A stretch of 43,339 nt of DNA, from positions 1-43,339 of the forward strand of contig CAXUEX010000007.1 of assembly GCA_964250215.1 (NCBI GenBank), read 5' to 3'. Below are positions 33,748-42,977 of the stretch, piece after piece. Every line of letters starts with the position of its first letter. Position 1 is the first letter of the stretch. The position numbers and the translations under genes were made by a program. This DNA comes from DAIDJM01 sp964250215 (GTDB lineage: Bacteria > Pseudomonadota > Alphaproteobacteria > Acetobacterales > Acetobacteraceae). The notes beneath the pieces were generated by a model, which ran no database searches, was not told where the DNA came from, and saw only the letters and a list, made by a program, of their open reading frames with translations.

Positions 33748-34857
33748 TCAGGTCGTCGAAGCGAGCGCCACGAGCGTGTTGCCCCCCGGCACCAGCACCA
33801 GCCCACCGCCCGCGCCCAGCGCCGGTCCCATGCTGGCCGATAGCGACCCGGAGAACGCCGTGGTCCCCGTGGTGCCGTTCAGCACATAGTAATACCCGAG
33901 ATTGGACGCGACGATCACCCAGTTGTTCACCACGATCGGCGGCGTGCTCAGCGCGCCGTCCCCGGTGAACTCCCAGAACAGCCGCGCGGTCTTCGGCCCC
34001 ACCGCCGAGAGCGTGCCGTTGTCGAGGAAGTAGGCGATCTTCTGGCTCGGCACGGCAGGCGGCGCGGAGGCGCTGAAGGAGCCCGCCGCCGCGCCCGTCG
34101 CGGCATTATAGATTGTGTCCGCGCCGACCGGGTCGCGCACGAATGCAAGTCCCGCGCCGACAACAACCGTGTTGCCGCCGCCGCCGTCGCAGCCAGTACT
34201 GACATGCCAAATCGGTTTTCCGGTCTTCGGCACGAAATCGTAATACTGGCATGGATAGGAGACATACACGCCTTTGCCCGTAACCGCGGGCGAGCTGTCA
34301 TCGCCGTTGGCCACAGCCTGGGTCCACAACACCTTGCCGGTCTCGCCGTCCGCTGCATACAGCGTGCCGCCGCTGCCGGCGCCACCGACATACACGATGC
34401 CGTTCAGGGCAGACGGCGCGGAGCTGAACGAATACTGACCTGGAAGCTGTTCGGACCACAGCAGCCGTCCCTTCGCGGCGCTGAATGCGCTCAGCGTACC
34501 GCTGGAACTCACCGAAAACAATTTGCCCTGGTCATAGGCAAGCCCGACGCTGCTGTTGCTGCCGGCGGAAAGCCTCAGCGCGATCGCACCCGTGCTCGCA
34601 TCGATCTTGACGATTTCGTCAGGCGAGGCGGCAACCAGCGCATACACGTAGCCGCCGGCATAAAGCGGGTACGAAGCCGGCCCATCCAGCGCGGCCGTCC
34701 AGGCCACCTTCAGCATCGGCCCCCAGCTGCTCCCGAACTTGATCACCGCGTTGTGCGCCGGCGTGATCTGATACGCCGCGGCCGTGAGATCGGCACCGAG
34801 AACGGGGCCGGCGGCGCCGGCGAGGCCGAAGCACAATATTGCGACTGGAAGACGCAT
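33748..34857 (-). CDS. Periplasmic PQQ-type beta-propeller protein
   Basis: 369 aa. Signal peptide about 1-22 (MRLPVAILCFGLAGAAGPVL), then repeated beta-propeller blades of the PQQ/BamB type: VYALVAASPDEIVKIDASTG, LFSVSSSGTLSAFSAAKGRL, LYAADGETGKVLWTQAVANG, and a last blade with YYYVLNGTTGTTAFSG. The A-x-D-x-x-T-G-x-x-x-W pattern is clear in at least three blades. No haem motif and no PQQ-ligand set of alcohol dehydrogenases, so it is likely a binding or scaffold protein rather than a dehydrogenase; not long or lipidated enough to be a clear BamB. Strong AGGAGGG lies about 10 nt before the ATG. Divergent from fumC. Confidence 0.8.
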   Translation of the reverse strand: MRLPVAILCFGLAGAAGPVLGADLTAAAYQITPAHNAVIKFGSSWGPMLKVAWTAALDGPASYPLYAGGYVYALVAASPDEIVKIDASTGAIALRLSAGSNSSVGLAYDQGKLFSVSSSGTLSAFSAAKGRLLWSEQLPGQYSFSSAPSALNGIVYVGGAGSGGTLYAADGETGKVLWTQAVANGDDSSPAVTGKGVYVSYPCQYYDFVPKTGKPIWHVSTGCDGGGGNTVVVGAGLAFVRDPVGADTIYNAATGAAAGSFSASAPPAVPSQKIAYFLDNGTLSAVGPKTARLFWEFTGDGALSTPPIVVNNWVIVASNLGYYYVLNGTTGTTAFSGSLSASMGPALGAGGGLVLVPGGNTLVALASTT

Positions 34858-34959
34858 GAAACATATCCCTCCTTTTGGAAAAGCAACGATACCGCCGCCG
34901 CGAGGGCGCCGCAAGTCCCGGTCTTCCGCCCTTTGTCCATATGCCGTAAGCGACCCGCC

Positions 34960-36378
34960 ATGACGGAATACCGCACCGAAAAAGACGCGCTCGGCCCCGT
35001 CCAAGTGCCCGCCGACCGCCTCTGGGGCGCGCAAACCCAGCGCTCCATCGTCAACTTCCCCATCGGCGTCGGCCGCTTCGGCTTCCCGCGCCGCCTCATT
35101 CGCGCCATGGGCGTGCTGAAACTCGCCGCCGCCCGCGCCAACGCCGAACTCGGCGAATTGCCGCCCGAAAAAGCCCAGCTCATCGAACGCGCCGCGCAGG
35201 AAGTCATCGACGGCAAGCTCGATGATGAATTCCCTCTCGTGGTGTTCCAGACCGGCTCCGGCACGCAAACCAATATGAACGCCAACGAGGTCATCGCCAA
35301 CCGCGCCATCCAGATGGCCGGCGGCGTGCTCGGCTCCAAAACCCCCATCAATCCCAATGACGACGTGAACCGCAGCCAGAGCAGCAACGACACCTTCCCC
35401 ACCGCCATGCACATCGCCTCCGTCGAGGAGATCGCGCACAATCTTCTGCCCGCCCTCGCCACGCTGCGCGAAACGCTCGATGCGAAAGCCGGCGAATTCA
35501 TGGACGTGGTCATGGTCGGCCGCACGCATCTGCAGGATGCCACACCGGTCACGCTCGGCCAGGTGATTTCCGGCTGGGTCGCGCAGCTCGATTTCGCGCG
35601 TGACGGCATCAGCCTCGCCCTCCCCGGCCTCTACGATCTCGCGATCGGCGGCACCGCGGTCGGCACCGGCCTGAACGCCGATCCCCGCTTCGGCGACCTC
35701 GTGGCAAAAATCATCGCTGAGCTGACCGGCTTTCCCTTCGTCAGCGCACGCAACAAATTCGCCGCCCTCTCGGCCCACGATGCGATGGTGGCGGCGAGTG
35801 CCACGCTGCGCACGCTCGCCGGCGCGTTGATGAAGATCGCCAACGACGTGCGCTGGTACGCCTGCGGCCCGCGCGCCGGCATCGGCGAAATCCTCATCCC
35901 GGAAAACGAGCCCGGCTCCTCCATCATGCCGGGCAAGATCAACCCCACGCAATCCGAATCCCTCACCATGGTCGCCGTGCAGGTTTTCGGCAACGATGCC
36001 GCCGTGGCCTTCGCCGGCAGCCAGGGCAATTTCCAGCTCAATGTGTTCAAGCCCGTGATGCTGCACAATCTGCTAGAATCGGCGGCCCTGATGGCCGATG
36101 GCTGTCGCGCCTTCAACGATCATTGCGCAATCGGCATAGAACCCGCGCGCACCCGCATCGCCGAAAACCTCGCCCACTCGCTCATGCTCGTCACCGCGCT
36201 GAACCCGCATATCGGCTACGAAAAATCCGCCGAAATCGCGCTCAAAGCGCACCACGAGGGCAGCAGCTTGCGCCAGGCCGCATTAGCGCTGGGCTACGTC
36301 ACAGAAACGCAATTCGACGAATGGGTGCAACCCGCCGCAATGACGGGTCTGCCAACCGGCCAAAGGAGCCCGCAATGA
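34960..36378 (+). CDS. fumC: Fumarate hydratase, class II
   Basis: A 472-aa oxygen-stable fumarase converting fumarate to malate in the TCA cycle. Catalytic residues line up with E. coli FumC at +2: His190 in GRTHLQDATP and Ser320/Ser321 in the mobile loop GSSIMPGKIN. TGSGTQTNMNANEV and NDDVNRSQSSNDTFPTAMHI are substrate-site signatures. The ATG at 34960 (MTEYRTEKDALG) has only a weak ribosome site (taag). Its stop overlaps the start of the WrbA-like gene (ATGA at 36375-36378). Having a class II enzyme fits an aerobic organism. Confidence 0.96.
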   Translation: MTEYRTEKDALGPVQVPADRLWGAQTQRSIVNFPIGVGRFGFPRRLIRAMGVLKLAAARANAELGELPPEKAQLIERAAQEVIDGKLDDEFPLVVFQTGSGTQTNMNANEVIANRAIQMAGGVLGSKTPINPNDDVNRSQSSNDTFPTAMHIASVEEIAHNLLPALATLRETLDAKAGEFMDVVMVGRTHLQDATPVTLGQVISGWVAQLDFARDGISLALPGLYDLAIGGTAVGTGLNADPRFGDLVAKIIAELTGFPFVSARNKFAALSAHDAMVAASATLRTLAGALMKIANDVRWYACGPRAGIGEILIPENEPGSSIMPGKINPTQSESLTMVAVQVFGNDAAVAFAGSQGNFQLNVFKPVMLHNLLESAALMADGCRAFNDHCAIGIEPARTRIAENLAHSLMLVTALNPHIGYEKSAEIALKAHHEGSSLRQAALALGYVTETQFDEWVQPAAMTGLPTGQRSPQ

Positions 36379-36983
36379 CCAAAATGCTGATCGCCTTCTA
36401 TTCCCGCAACGGCAGCACCGAGAAGCTCGCCCAATCCATCGCCGAAGGCGCCAAGGCCGCCGGCGCCGAAACCCGCCTGCGCCGCGCCCGCGAATTCGTC
36501 GGCCCCGACATCATGGCCAAAGCCCCCGGCTGGGCCGAGAACGCGCAGCGCATGAACGGCCTCTACGAAGCCCCAACCGAAGCGGACGCCGAATGGGCCG
36601 ACGCCATCGTCTTCGGCACTCCCACCCGCTTCGGCGCCACCACCGCGGAACTGAAAGCCTACATCGACAGCCTCGGCGGCCTGTGGTTCCAGGGCAAGCT
36701 CAACGGCAAAATCGGGTCCGCCTTCACCTCCACCTCCAGCCCGCACGGCGGCAACGAAAGCACGCTGCTCTCGCTCTACAACCCCATGGCGCATCTCGGA
36801 CTGATCATCGTGCCGCTGGGTTATGGTGACCCCGTAATGTTCCGCGCCGGCACCCCCTACGGCGCCTCCTCCGTCAGCGGCCAGCAATCCACCCCGCCCA
36901 CCGATGACGATCTCGAGGTCGCCCGCTACCAGGGCCGCCGCGTGGCGCAAGTCGCCGCCGCCCTCAAAGCCGCCCGCCCGTAG
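36375..36983 (+). CDS. wrbA: NAD(P)H:quinone oxidoreductase, WrbA-like flavodoxin
   Basis: A 202-aa flavodoxin-fold protein of the WrbA group, a tetrameric FMN enzyme that reduces quinones by two electrons and lowers oxidative stress. FMN phosphate loop YSRNGSTEKLAQ at 9-20; isoalloxazine contacts in FGTPTRFGATTAELKAYIDS and in TSTSSPHGGNESTLLSLYNP; AGTPYGASSVSG near the C-terminus is typical. Length is that of E. coli WrbA (198). AAGGAG lies about 8 nt upstream of the ATG. Overlaps fumC by 4 nt, so co-translated with it. Confidence 0.9.
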   Translation: MTKMLIAFYSRNGSTEKLAQSIAEGAKAAGAETRLRRAREFVGPDIMAKAPGWAENAQRMNGLYEAPTEADAEWADAIVFGTPTRFGATTAELKAYIDSLGGLWFQGKLNGKIGSAFTSTSSPHGGNESTLLSLYNPMAHLGLIIVPLGYGDPVMFRAGTPYGASSVSGQQSTPPTDDDLEVARYQGRRVAQVAAALKAARP

Positions 36984-37075
36984 GCGAAGCGAGGTGGAGC
37001 GGGCACTCGGCCCGCGCACCCTTGCGCAAAATCCCCGCATCGGGTCACTTACCGGCCGCAGGCAAGGAGCCACCG

Positions 37076-37450
37076 ATGCGGCGGGGATCGACCTATATCG
37101 TTGCGCTGGCAATCGGCTGGGCCGCGGCGGCCCACGCGCAAAGCAGTTTCAACCCGTTCCGCACCATCCCCGGCCCGCGCCTCTCGGCGGCCGATACCGA
37201 TCTCATGCTCGCCAGCGTCGCCAAGCTCAACCAGACCGCTCCGGAAACAGTGGGCGCCAGCGAGGCCTGGAACAATCCCAAAACCCAAAGCGCCGGCACA
37301 TCCACGCTGAAGCGGGTATTCCGGTCCCGCGCCGGCCTCGATTGCCACGAAATCCTGCACCACATCGTCGTCGCCGGCCACGAACCCGGCCACGATTACC
37401 GCTTCACCTGGTGCAAGACCGCCGCCGGCGAATGGAAAGCCACGCACTAG
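37076..37450 (+). CDS. Exported protein similar to the C-terminal domain of 17-kDa surface antigens
   Basis: 124 aa with a signal peptide about 1-21 (MRRGSTYIVALAIGWAAAAH, cleaved after AHA). The mature part ends in RAGLDCHEILHHIVVAGHEP, then DYRFTWCKTAAGEWKATH, which resembles the Cys-containing end domain of the Rickettsia-type 17-kDa antigen (CREYQ…ACRQPDGSW). It lacks the lipobox and the glycine-zipper half of that family. AAGGAG at 37065-37070 lies 5 nt before the ATG. Its TAG overlaps the TAG of the convergent N-formylglutamate amidohydrolase gene (37447-37450). Confidence 0.7.
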   Translation: MRRGSTYIVALAIGWAAAAHAQSSFNPFRTIPGPRLSAADTDLMLASVAKLNQTAPETVGASEAWNNPKTQSAGTSTLKRVFRSRAGLDCHEILHHIVVAGHEPGHDYRFTWCKTAAGEWKATH

Positions 37451-38241
37451 CTGGGCCAGCCAACTAGCCCAATCTGGCCGGCCTCGGCCGCCGCCAACGG
37501 CAAAAGCCGCGCCAGCCGCGCCGCCCACTGCGCCTGCCCCAACGGCGTGGCAATCCGGTCCTGGCGGATTTCCAGCTCCACGTAAGGCAGCAACCGCCGC
37601 TCGGCATGGACCGGGATGGTGTAGTCCGACGTCTGCGTCAGCCGGTAAGGCTCGTTGTCGCCCACATGCAGCCTCTCGTCGCGCAGCAGCGCCGCCAGCG
37701 CGCGGCCCAGAGTCGGGTCGCGGTCATGCAGAACGCCGGCGTCCCAGAAGCGGGCAACGCCGAGATACACCGGCGTGAAACTGTGCACCGAAACCACGAG
37801 CGTGCGCTGCCCACTCGCCTGGCGCCGATCCAGCGTCTCGGCAATCAGCGCGTGATACGGATGAAAAACCGCCTGCTCGCGCGCAGCGATCTCGCCCCAC
37901 GTCAGGTTCCGGTTGCCGGGAATCTCGGTCGCCTCGCTGCGCGCCGCAATCGAGGTTTCGTGCCCGGGCGCGCGGTTGCAGTCGATCACCAGGCGCGAAT
38001 AGCGCTGGCGGATCAGCGTGGCCCCCAGTGCGGCCGCAAGTCGTTCGGCGGTGCCGCGGGCGCCAATATCCCAGGCGATGTGGCGGCCGAGATCGGCCTC
38101 ATCCAGCCCCAGCGTGCCCAGCGCACGAGGGATCCGGCGCCCAGCGTGGTCGCACAGAAACAGGAACGGCGAAGCAGCGCCCGCTCTGGAGATCACGGCG
38201 GCCGCCGGTTCGTCGGGGCCAAGCAGGGCGGGCACGGTCAT
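37447..38241 (-). CDS. N-formylglutamate amidohydrolase family protein
   Basis: A 264-aa protein of the FGase family (hydrolysis of N-formyl-L-glutamate, last step of one histidine degradation route). FLFLCDHAGRRIPRALGTLG at 26-45 supplies the Asp-His metal pair; IAWDIGARGTAERLA; LVIDCNRAPGHETSI at 84-98; VSVHSFTPVYLGVARFWDAG with the metal His; and VELEIRQDRI near the end. No hut genes are near, and many family members outside hut operons act on other N-acyl or formyl amides, so the exact substrate is uncertain. Cytosolic. Convergent with the 17-kDa-like gene. Confidence 0.85.
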   Translation of the reverse strand: MTVPALLGPDEPAAAVISRAGAASPFLFLCDHAGRRIPRALGTLGLDEADLGRHIAWDIGARGTAERLAAALGATLIRQRYSRLVIDCNRAPGHETSIAARSEATEIPGNRNLTWGEIAAREQAVFHPYHALIAETLDRRQASGQRTLVVSVHSFTPVYLGVARFWDAGVLHDRDPTLGRALAALLRDERLHVGDNEPYRLTQTSDYTIPVHAERRLLPYVELEIRQDRIATPLGQAQWAARLARLLPLAAAEAGQIGLVGWPS

Positions 38242-38371
38242 TGCATGGTATGCTGCCTGGATCGGGTTGGGCTAACGGCCGAGTCAGCGTCGATGTCGCA
38301 CGCCGCCAAGCTGCAGACCATCCGGCTGTTGGCCATCCTGCTGTTGGCTATCGGGGAGCAGATTCCGTGCC

Positions 38372-39313
38372 ATGCCGCGTCTGACCGTCCGCCACGTCAC
38401 CACCTACCGCTACCGCCAGAAAGTGGCGTTCGGCGATCACCGGGTGATGTTCCGGCCGCGCGACAGCTACGACCAGCGGCTGCTCGCGGCGTCGCTGGAG
38501 GTGCAGCCGGCGCCGAGTTCCATGCACTGGATGCACGATGTTTTCGGTAATTGCGTGGCCATCGTGGGCTTTTCCGGGCGCAGCGAGCAACTGCGCTTCG
38601 AGAGCATGATCCGGCTCGACCATATCCCGGCGCCGGCGCTGGAATTTCCCGTCGCGGCCCATGCTCGCCGGTACCCCTTCAGCTACGACCAGGAAGACAT
38701 GCCGGACCTGCTGCGCTCAATCGAGCGGCAATACGCCGATCGCGAAAACGAGCTGATGGGTTGGGCGCGGCGCTTCCTGCGCGGCGAACGGCCGATGGGC
38801 ACGCTCGACCTGCTGGCCGCGATCACCTGCGCGATCCGTCGAGACTTCACGTATGTCCGGCGCGAGGAGATGGGAATCCAGCCGCCGCTGCAAACGCTCA
38901 AGCTGGGATCGGGAAGTTGCCGGGATTTCGCGCTGCTCATGATCGAGGCCGTGCGGGCGCTCGGGTTTGCCGCGCGCTTCGTCTCCGGATACCTCTATGC
39001 GCCGCCGCGCGAGGCCGCCGGCGATGCCGCGCACCGCGGTGGCGGCTCCACGCACGCCTGGGTGCAGGTCTACGTGCCCGGGGCGGGATGGATGGAGTTC
39101 GACCCGACCAACGGGATCATCGGCAGCCACGATCTGATCCGGGTGGCGGTGGCGCGCGATCCGGCGCAAGCCGTGCCGCTCTGCGGCACCTGGACCGGCT
39201 TTCCCTCCGACAGCCTGGGGCTGAGTGTGGAGGTGCAGGTGGAAAGCGAGGCCGCGCCCGGCGAAACCGGTTTCGCATCGCGCAATCATTCCGCGGTTTA
39301 CGCGGCCCCCTGA
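38372..39313 (+). CDS. Transglutaminase-like cysteine hydrolase, complete triad
   Basis: 313 aa: an N-terminal beta domain (LTVRHVTTYRYRQKVAFGDH) of the type found before bacterial transglutaminase-like cores, then the core with Cys183 in GSGSCRDFALLMIEAVRALG, His228 in GSTHAWVQVYVPG and Asp244 in MEFDPTNG. These proteins are mostly unstudied; related ones act as proteases or peptide-crosslink hydrolases. GGGGAG about 14 nt before the ATG at 38372. A second transglutaminase-like gene begins 37 nt after its stop, so the pair is probably one operon. Confidence 0.88.
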   Translation: MPRLTVRHVTTYRYRQKVAFGDHRVMFRPRDSYDQRLLAASLEVQPAPSSMHWMHDVFGNCVAIVGFSGRSEQLRFESMIRLDHIPAPALEFPVAAHARRYPFSYDQEDMPDLLRSIERQYADRENELMGWARRFLRGERPMGTLDLLAAITCAIRRDFTYVRREEMGIQPPLQTLKLGSGSCRDFALLMIEAVRALGFAARFVSGYLYAPPREAAGDAAHRGGGSTHAWVQVYVPGAGWMEFDPTNGIIGSHDLIRVAVARDPAQAVPLCGTWTGFPSDSLGLSVEVQVESEAAPGETGFASRNHSAVYAAP

Positions 39314-39350
39314 CGGCACGAATCGCCGACCGAAAACGAGGATCACCTTC

Positions 39351-40157
39351 TTGAAAATCCGTGCCGGCTACGAATTGATCTATGATTGCCCGGCGCCCGC
39401 GCCCATGCTGATGATGATCAGCGTGCATCCGTCGCGGGCCGCCGATCTGCTCACGCCGGCCGAGATCGTGTTCACCGGCGGCGCCGTGCCGCGCACCTAT
39501 ACGGACAGGTTCGGCAATCTCTGCACGCGGCTGGTGGCACCGGCCGGGCGCACCGTGATCCGCACCGATTTCGTGATCGCCGATTCCGGCCTGCCGGATC
39601 ATGCCGATCCAGTTGCGGAACAGCATTCCGTCCCAGACCTGCCCGACGACGTGCTGCTGTTCCTGCTCGGCAGCCGCTATTGCGAGACCGACCGGCTGAG
39701 CAATACCGCTTGGGCGCTGTTCGGCGGCACCCCGCCCGGCTGGGCCAGGGTGCAGGCAATCTGCGGCTTCGTTCACGGCCACCTGCGCTTCGATTACCAG
39801 CGGGCGCGCTGCACGCGCACAGCCTGGGAAGCCTATCAGGAGCGCGAGGGCGTGTGCCGGGATTTCGCCCACCTGGCGGTGGCGTTCTGCCGCTGCATGA
39901 ACATCCCGGCGCGCTACTGCACCGGCTATCTCGGCGATATCGGCGTGCCGGCCTCGCCCGATCCAATGGATTTCAGCGGCTGGTTCCAGGCCTATCTGGG
40001 CGGCCGATGGCACACGTTCGACGCACGGCACAACGCGCCGCGGATCGGGCGGGTGCTGATGGCTGTCGGACGGGATGCGACCGATGTTGCGATCTCGAAC
40101 AGTTTTGGCACGGCCATACTGAACGGCTTTCGCGTGATAACCGAGGAAATCGTCTGA
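39351..40157 (+). CDS. Second transglutaminase-like protein with a missing catalytic histidine
   Basis: 268 aa from TTG at 39351 (MKIRAGYELIYDC; GAGG 9 nt upstream). Same fold family as its neighbour: Cys169 in EREGVCRDFAHLAVAFCRCM and an Asp at FDARHN (Asp224). Where the family usually has a His before Ala-Trp (F-H-A-W), this reads DFSGWFQAYLGGRWHTFDAR, i.e. Ser209 in its place. A nearby His221 could substitute, or the protein may be inactive or use a different mechanism; I recall this variant in related alphaproteobacteria. Ends IGRVLMAVGRDATDVAISN, a conserved tail of this subgroup. Convergent with acnA, 10 nt apart. Confidence 0.82.
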   Translation: MKIRAGYELIYDCPAPAPMLMMISVHPSRAADLLTPAEIVFTGGAVPRTYTDRFGNLCTRLVAPAGRTVIRTDFVIADSGLPDHADPVAEQHSVPDLPDDVLLFLLGSRYCETDRLSNTAWALFGGTPPGWARVQAICGFVHGHLRFDYQRARCTRTAWEAYQEREGVCRDFAHLAVAFCRCMNIPARYCTGYLGDIGVPASPDPMDFSGWFQAYLGGRWHTFDARHNAPRIGRVLMAVGRDATDVAISNSFGTAILNGFRVITEEIV

Positions 40158-40167
40158 ACCAGCCGGC

Positions 40168-42861
40168 TCAAGCCGCCTTCGCCATGCCGCGCAGCACATA
40201 CGGCAAAATGCCGCCGTGCTTGTAATAATTCACCTCGTCCGCCGTATCCACCCGGCAAATGAGCGAAACCTCGTCCACCGCGCCGCCCGCCCGGTGCACC
40301 CGCATCGTCAGCTCCATGCGCGGCCGCAAACCCTCCAACCCGACGATATCAATCGTCTCGTCGCCGTCCAGTTCCAGCGTCTTGCGGCTCACCCCTTCGG
40401 GAAACAGCAAAGGCAGCACGCCCATGCCCACCAGGTTGCTGCGATGGATGCGCTCGAAACTCTCCGCCACCACCGCCTTCACCCCCAGCAGCATGGTGCC
40501 CTTCGCCGCCCAGTCGCGGCTGCTGCCCATGCCGTATTCGCGGCCACCGAAAATCATCAGTGGCACGCCTTCCTGCTGGTAGAGCATCGCCGCGTCGTAG
40601 ATCGGCATCTCCGCGCCATCCGGAAAATGCCGCGTCTCGCCGCCTTCCGTGCCCGGCACGATCTCGTTCCGGATTCGAATATTGGCGAACGTGCCGCGCA
40701 TCATGATCTCATGGTTGCCGCGCCGGCTGCCGTACGAATTGAAGTCGCGCTGCAAAACCTGGTGCTCGCCCAGATATTCGCCGGCCGGGCTCGCTTTCTT
40801 GATGCTGCCCGCCGGGCTGATATGGTCGGTGGTGATGTTGTCGCCCAGCAGCGCCAGGATGCGCGCGCCCAGAACATCGCCCACCGGCGCCGGCGTCGGC
40901 GTAATGCCCTCGAAATACGGCGGATTCTTCACATAGGTCGATCCGTCGTTCCAGCGATACGTCTCGCTGCCGGTCTCCACACGCAAGCCCTGCCACTCCT
41001 TCGTGCCCTGGCTCACCACGCCGTACCGCTTCTGGAACTGATCGCGGCCCACGCTGCTTTCCACGATATCGGCGATCTCGCGATTGCTCGGCCAAACATC
41101 CCGCAGATAAACCGGGCTCCCGTCCGCCCGCGCCCCCAGTGCCGCGGTCGTGATGTCCTCGCGAATGTTGCCCAGCAGCGCATAGGCCACCACCAGCGGC
41201 GGGCTCGCCAGGTAATTCGCCCGCACGTTCTGGTGCACGCGCCCCTCGAAATTGCGGTTGCCGGATAGCACGCTCGCCACCACCAGCCGCTCGCGCTCGA
41301 TCACCTCGGCCAGCGCTTCCTCCAGCGGCCCGGAATTGCCGATGCACGTGGTGCAGCCATACCCCACCGTATCGAACCCCAGCGCATTCAGATCCGCGCT
41401 CAGCCCGGCGCGATCCAGATATTCCGTCACCACCTGCGATCCCGGCGCCAATGACGTCTTCACCCACGGCTTCGGCATCAGCCCCAGCGCCCGCGCCCGC
41501 CGCGCTACCAGCCCCGCCGCCACCATCACATACGGGTTCGACGTATTCGTGCAGCTCGTGATCGCCGCGATCACCACGTCGCCATGGCCAATATCCGCAA
41601 TGTCGCCGCCCACCGCGTGCCGCGCCGCCACCGCCGCGCCGTCCACCCTCTGCGCCGCCAGCTCGCCCAGAAACGCGCGCGAAGCCTCCGCCAGCGCCAC
41701 CCGATCCTGCGGCCGCTTCGGCCCCGCCAGCGAAGGCACCACACTGGCCAAATCCAGCTCCAGCGTCGCCGTGAAGCGCGGCTCGGGACTGTTTGCTTCC
41801 CGGAACATGCCCTGCGCCCGCAGATACGCCTCCGCCAGCGCCACCCGCGCCTCGTCCCGCCCGGTCAGCCGCAGGTAATCCAGCGTCATCGCATCCACCG
41901 GAAAAAACCCGCAGGTCGCGCCATATTCCGGCGCCATATTCGCGATCGTCGCCCGGTCCGCCACCGGCAGATGGTCCAGTGCCGGCCCGTAGAACTCCAC
42001 GAATTTCCCCACCACGCCCTGGCGGCGCAACATCTGCGTCACGGTCAGCACCAGATCGGTCGCCGTCGCCCCCTCCGGCATCTGCCCCGTCAGCCGGAAA
42101 CCCACCACATCGGGAATCAGCATCGCAATCGGCTGCCCCAGCATCGCCGCTTCCGCCTCGATGCCGCCCACGCCCCAGCCCAGCACGCCCATGCCGTTCA
42201 CCATCGTGGTGTGGCTGTCGGTGCCATACAGCGTATCGGGATAAGCCAGGGTCTCGCCGCCCGGCAGTTCCGAAGTCCAAACAGCCTGCGCGAGATATTC
42301 GAGATTCACCTGGTGGCAGATCCCCGCCCCCGGCGGCACCACGCGGAAATTGCGGAACGCCTCTTGTCCCCAGCGCAGAAACGCATAGCGCTCGCCGTTG
42401 CGCTGAAATTCCACGGCCACGTTCTTCTGCAAACTGTCGGGCGTGGCGAAATAATCCACCATCACCGAATGGTCGATCACCAGGTCCACCGGCACCAGCG
42501 GGTTCACCTTCTGCGGATCGCCGTGCAGCTTCGCCATGCCGTCGCGCATCGCCGCCAGATCCACCACCGCCGGCACGCCGGTGAAATCCTGCATCAATAT
42601 CCGCGCCGGCCGGAACGGCACTTCGTCGCGGCTCCGCGCCTCGCCCAGCCACCGCGCGATCTTGCGCGCATCCTCCACCGTGTAGCTCGTGCCATCCTCG
42701 AAACGCAGAACGTTCTCCAGCAGCACCTTCAGGCTCACCGGCAACGCTGAAAGATCGCCCAGCGTGCGCGCCGCCGCCGGCAGCGAAAAATACGTGTAGC
42801 GTTTACCGGCTGCCTCCAACGTGCTGCGCGTCTTGAGCGTATCCTGGCCGGTCGGCTGCAT
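40168..42861 (-). CDS. acnA: Aconitate hydratase A
   Basis: A 897-aa aconitase A (citrate to isocitrate; under iron loss such proteins can bind mRNA). The [4Fe-4S] ligands are Cys437 (ITSCTNTSNP), Cys503 and Cys506 (GCTTCIGNSGP), +2 relative to E. coli AcnA C435/C501/C504. DTLYGTDSHTTMVNGMGVLG, FNSYGSRRGNHEIMMRGTFA and GREYGMGSSRDWAAKG are active-site signatures. ATG at 42861 with GAGGAA 5 nt before; the longer frame to 42936 is not conserved. Divergent from ccmA with 116 bp between, an arrangement found in other alphaproteobacteria. Confidence 0.97.
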   Translation of the reverse strand: MQPTGQDTLKTRSTLEAAGKRYTYFSLPAAARTLGDLSALPVSLKVLLENVLRFEDGTSYTVEDARKIARWLGEARSRDEVPFRPARILMQDFTGVPAVVDLAAMRDGMAKLHGDPQKVNPLVPVDLVIDHSVMVDYFATPDSLQKNVAVEFQRNGERYAFLRWGQEAFRNFRVVPPGAGICHQVNLEYLAQAVWTSELPGGETLAYPDTLYGTDSHTTMVNGMGVLGWGVGGIEAEAAMLGQPIAMLIPDVVGFRLTGQMPEGATATDLVLTVTQMLRRQGVVGKFVEFYGPALDHLPVADRATIANMAPEYGATCGFFPVDAMTLDYLRLTGRDEARVALAEAYLRAQGMFREANSPEPRFTATLELDLASVVPSLAGPKRPQDRVALAEASRAFLGELAAQRVDGAAVAARHAVGGDIADIGHGDVVIAAITSCTNTSNPYVMVAAGLVARRARALGLMPKPWVKTSLAPGSQVVTEYLDRAGLSADLNALGFDTVGYGCTTCIGNSGPLEEALAEVIERERLVVASVLSGNRNFEGRVHQNVRANYLASPPLVVAYALLGNIREDITTAALGARADGSPVYLRDVWPSNREIADIVESSVGRDQFQKRYGVVSQGTKEWQGLRVETGSETYRWNDGSTYVKNPPYFEGITPTPAPVGDVLGARILALLGDNITTDHISPAGSIKKASPAGEYLGEHQVLQRDFNSYGSRRGNHEIMMRGTFANIRIRNEIVPGTEGGETRHFPDGAEMPIYDAAMLYQQEGVPLMIFGGREYGMGSSRDWAAKGTMLLGVKAVVAESFERIHRSNLVGMGVLPLLFPEGVSRKTLELDGDETIDIVGLEGLRPRMELTMRVHRAGGAVDEVSLICRVDTADEVNYYKHGGILPYVLRGMAKAA

Positions 42862-42977
42862 TGTGTTCCTCGAAAGCGGGGATGGGGGGTTCGGCCGGGT
42901 TATACGCCGGGGGTTCGCCATGCCAAACCCTGCCACCCCGGCTTGCCAGCAGGGCAGGGCAGGGCATACGGCCGCTC

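Noticed and set aside
38293..38550. 85-codon plus-strand frame beginning with a signal-like peptide (RLLAILLLAIGE)
   Set aside because: About two thirds overlaps the transglutaminase gene in another frame and then turns Arg/Pro-rich; probably chance, though an upstream leader peptide cannot be excluded.
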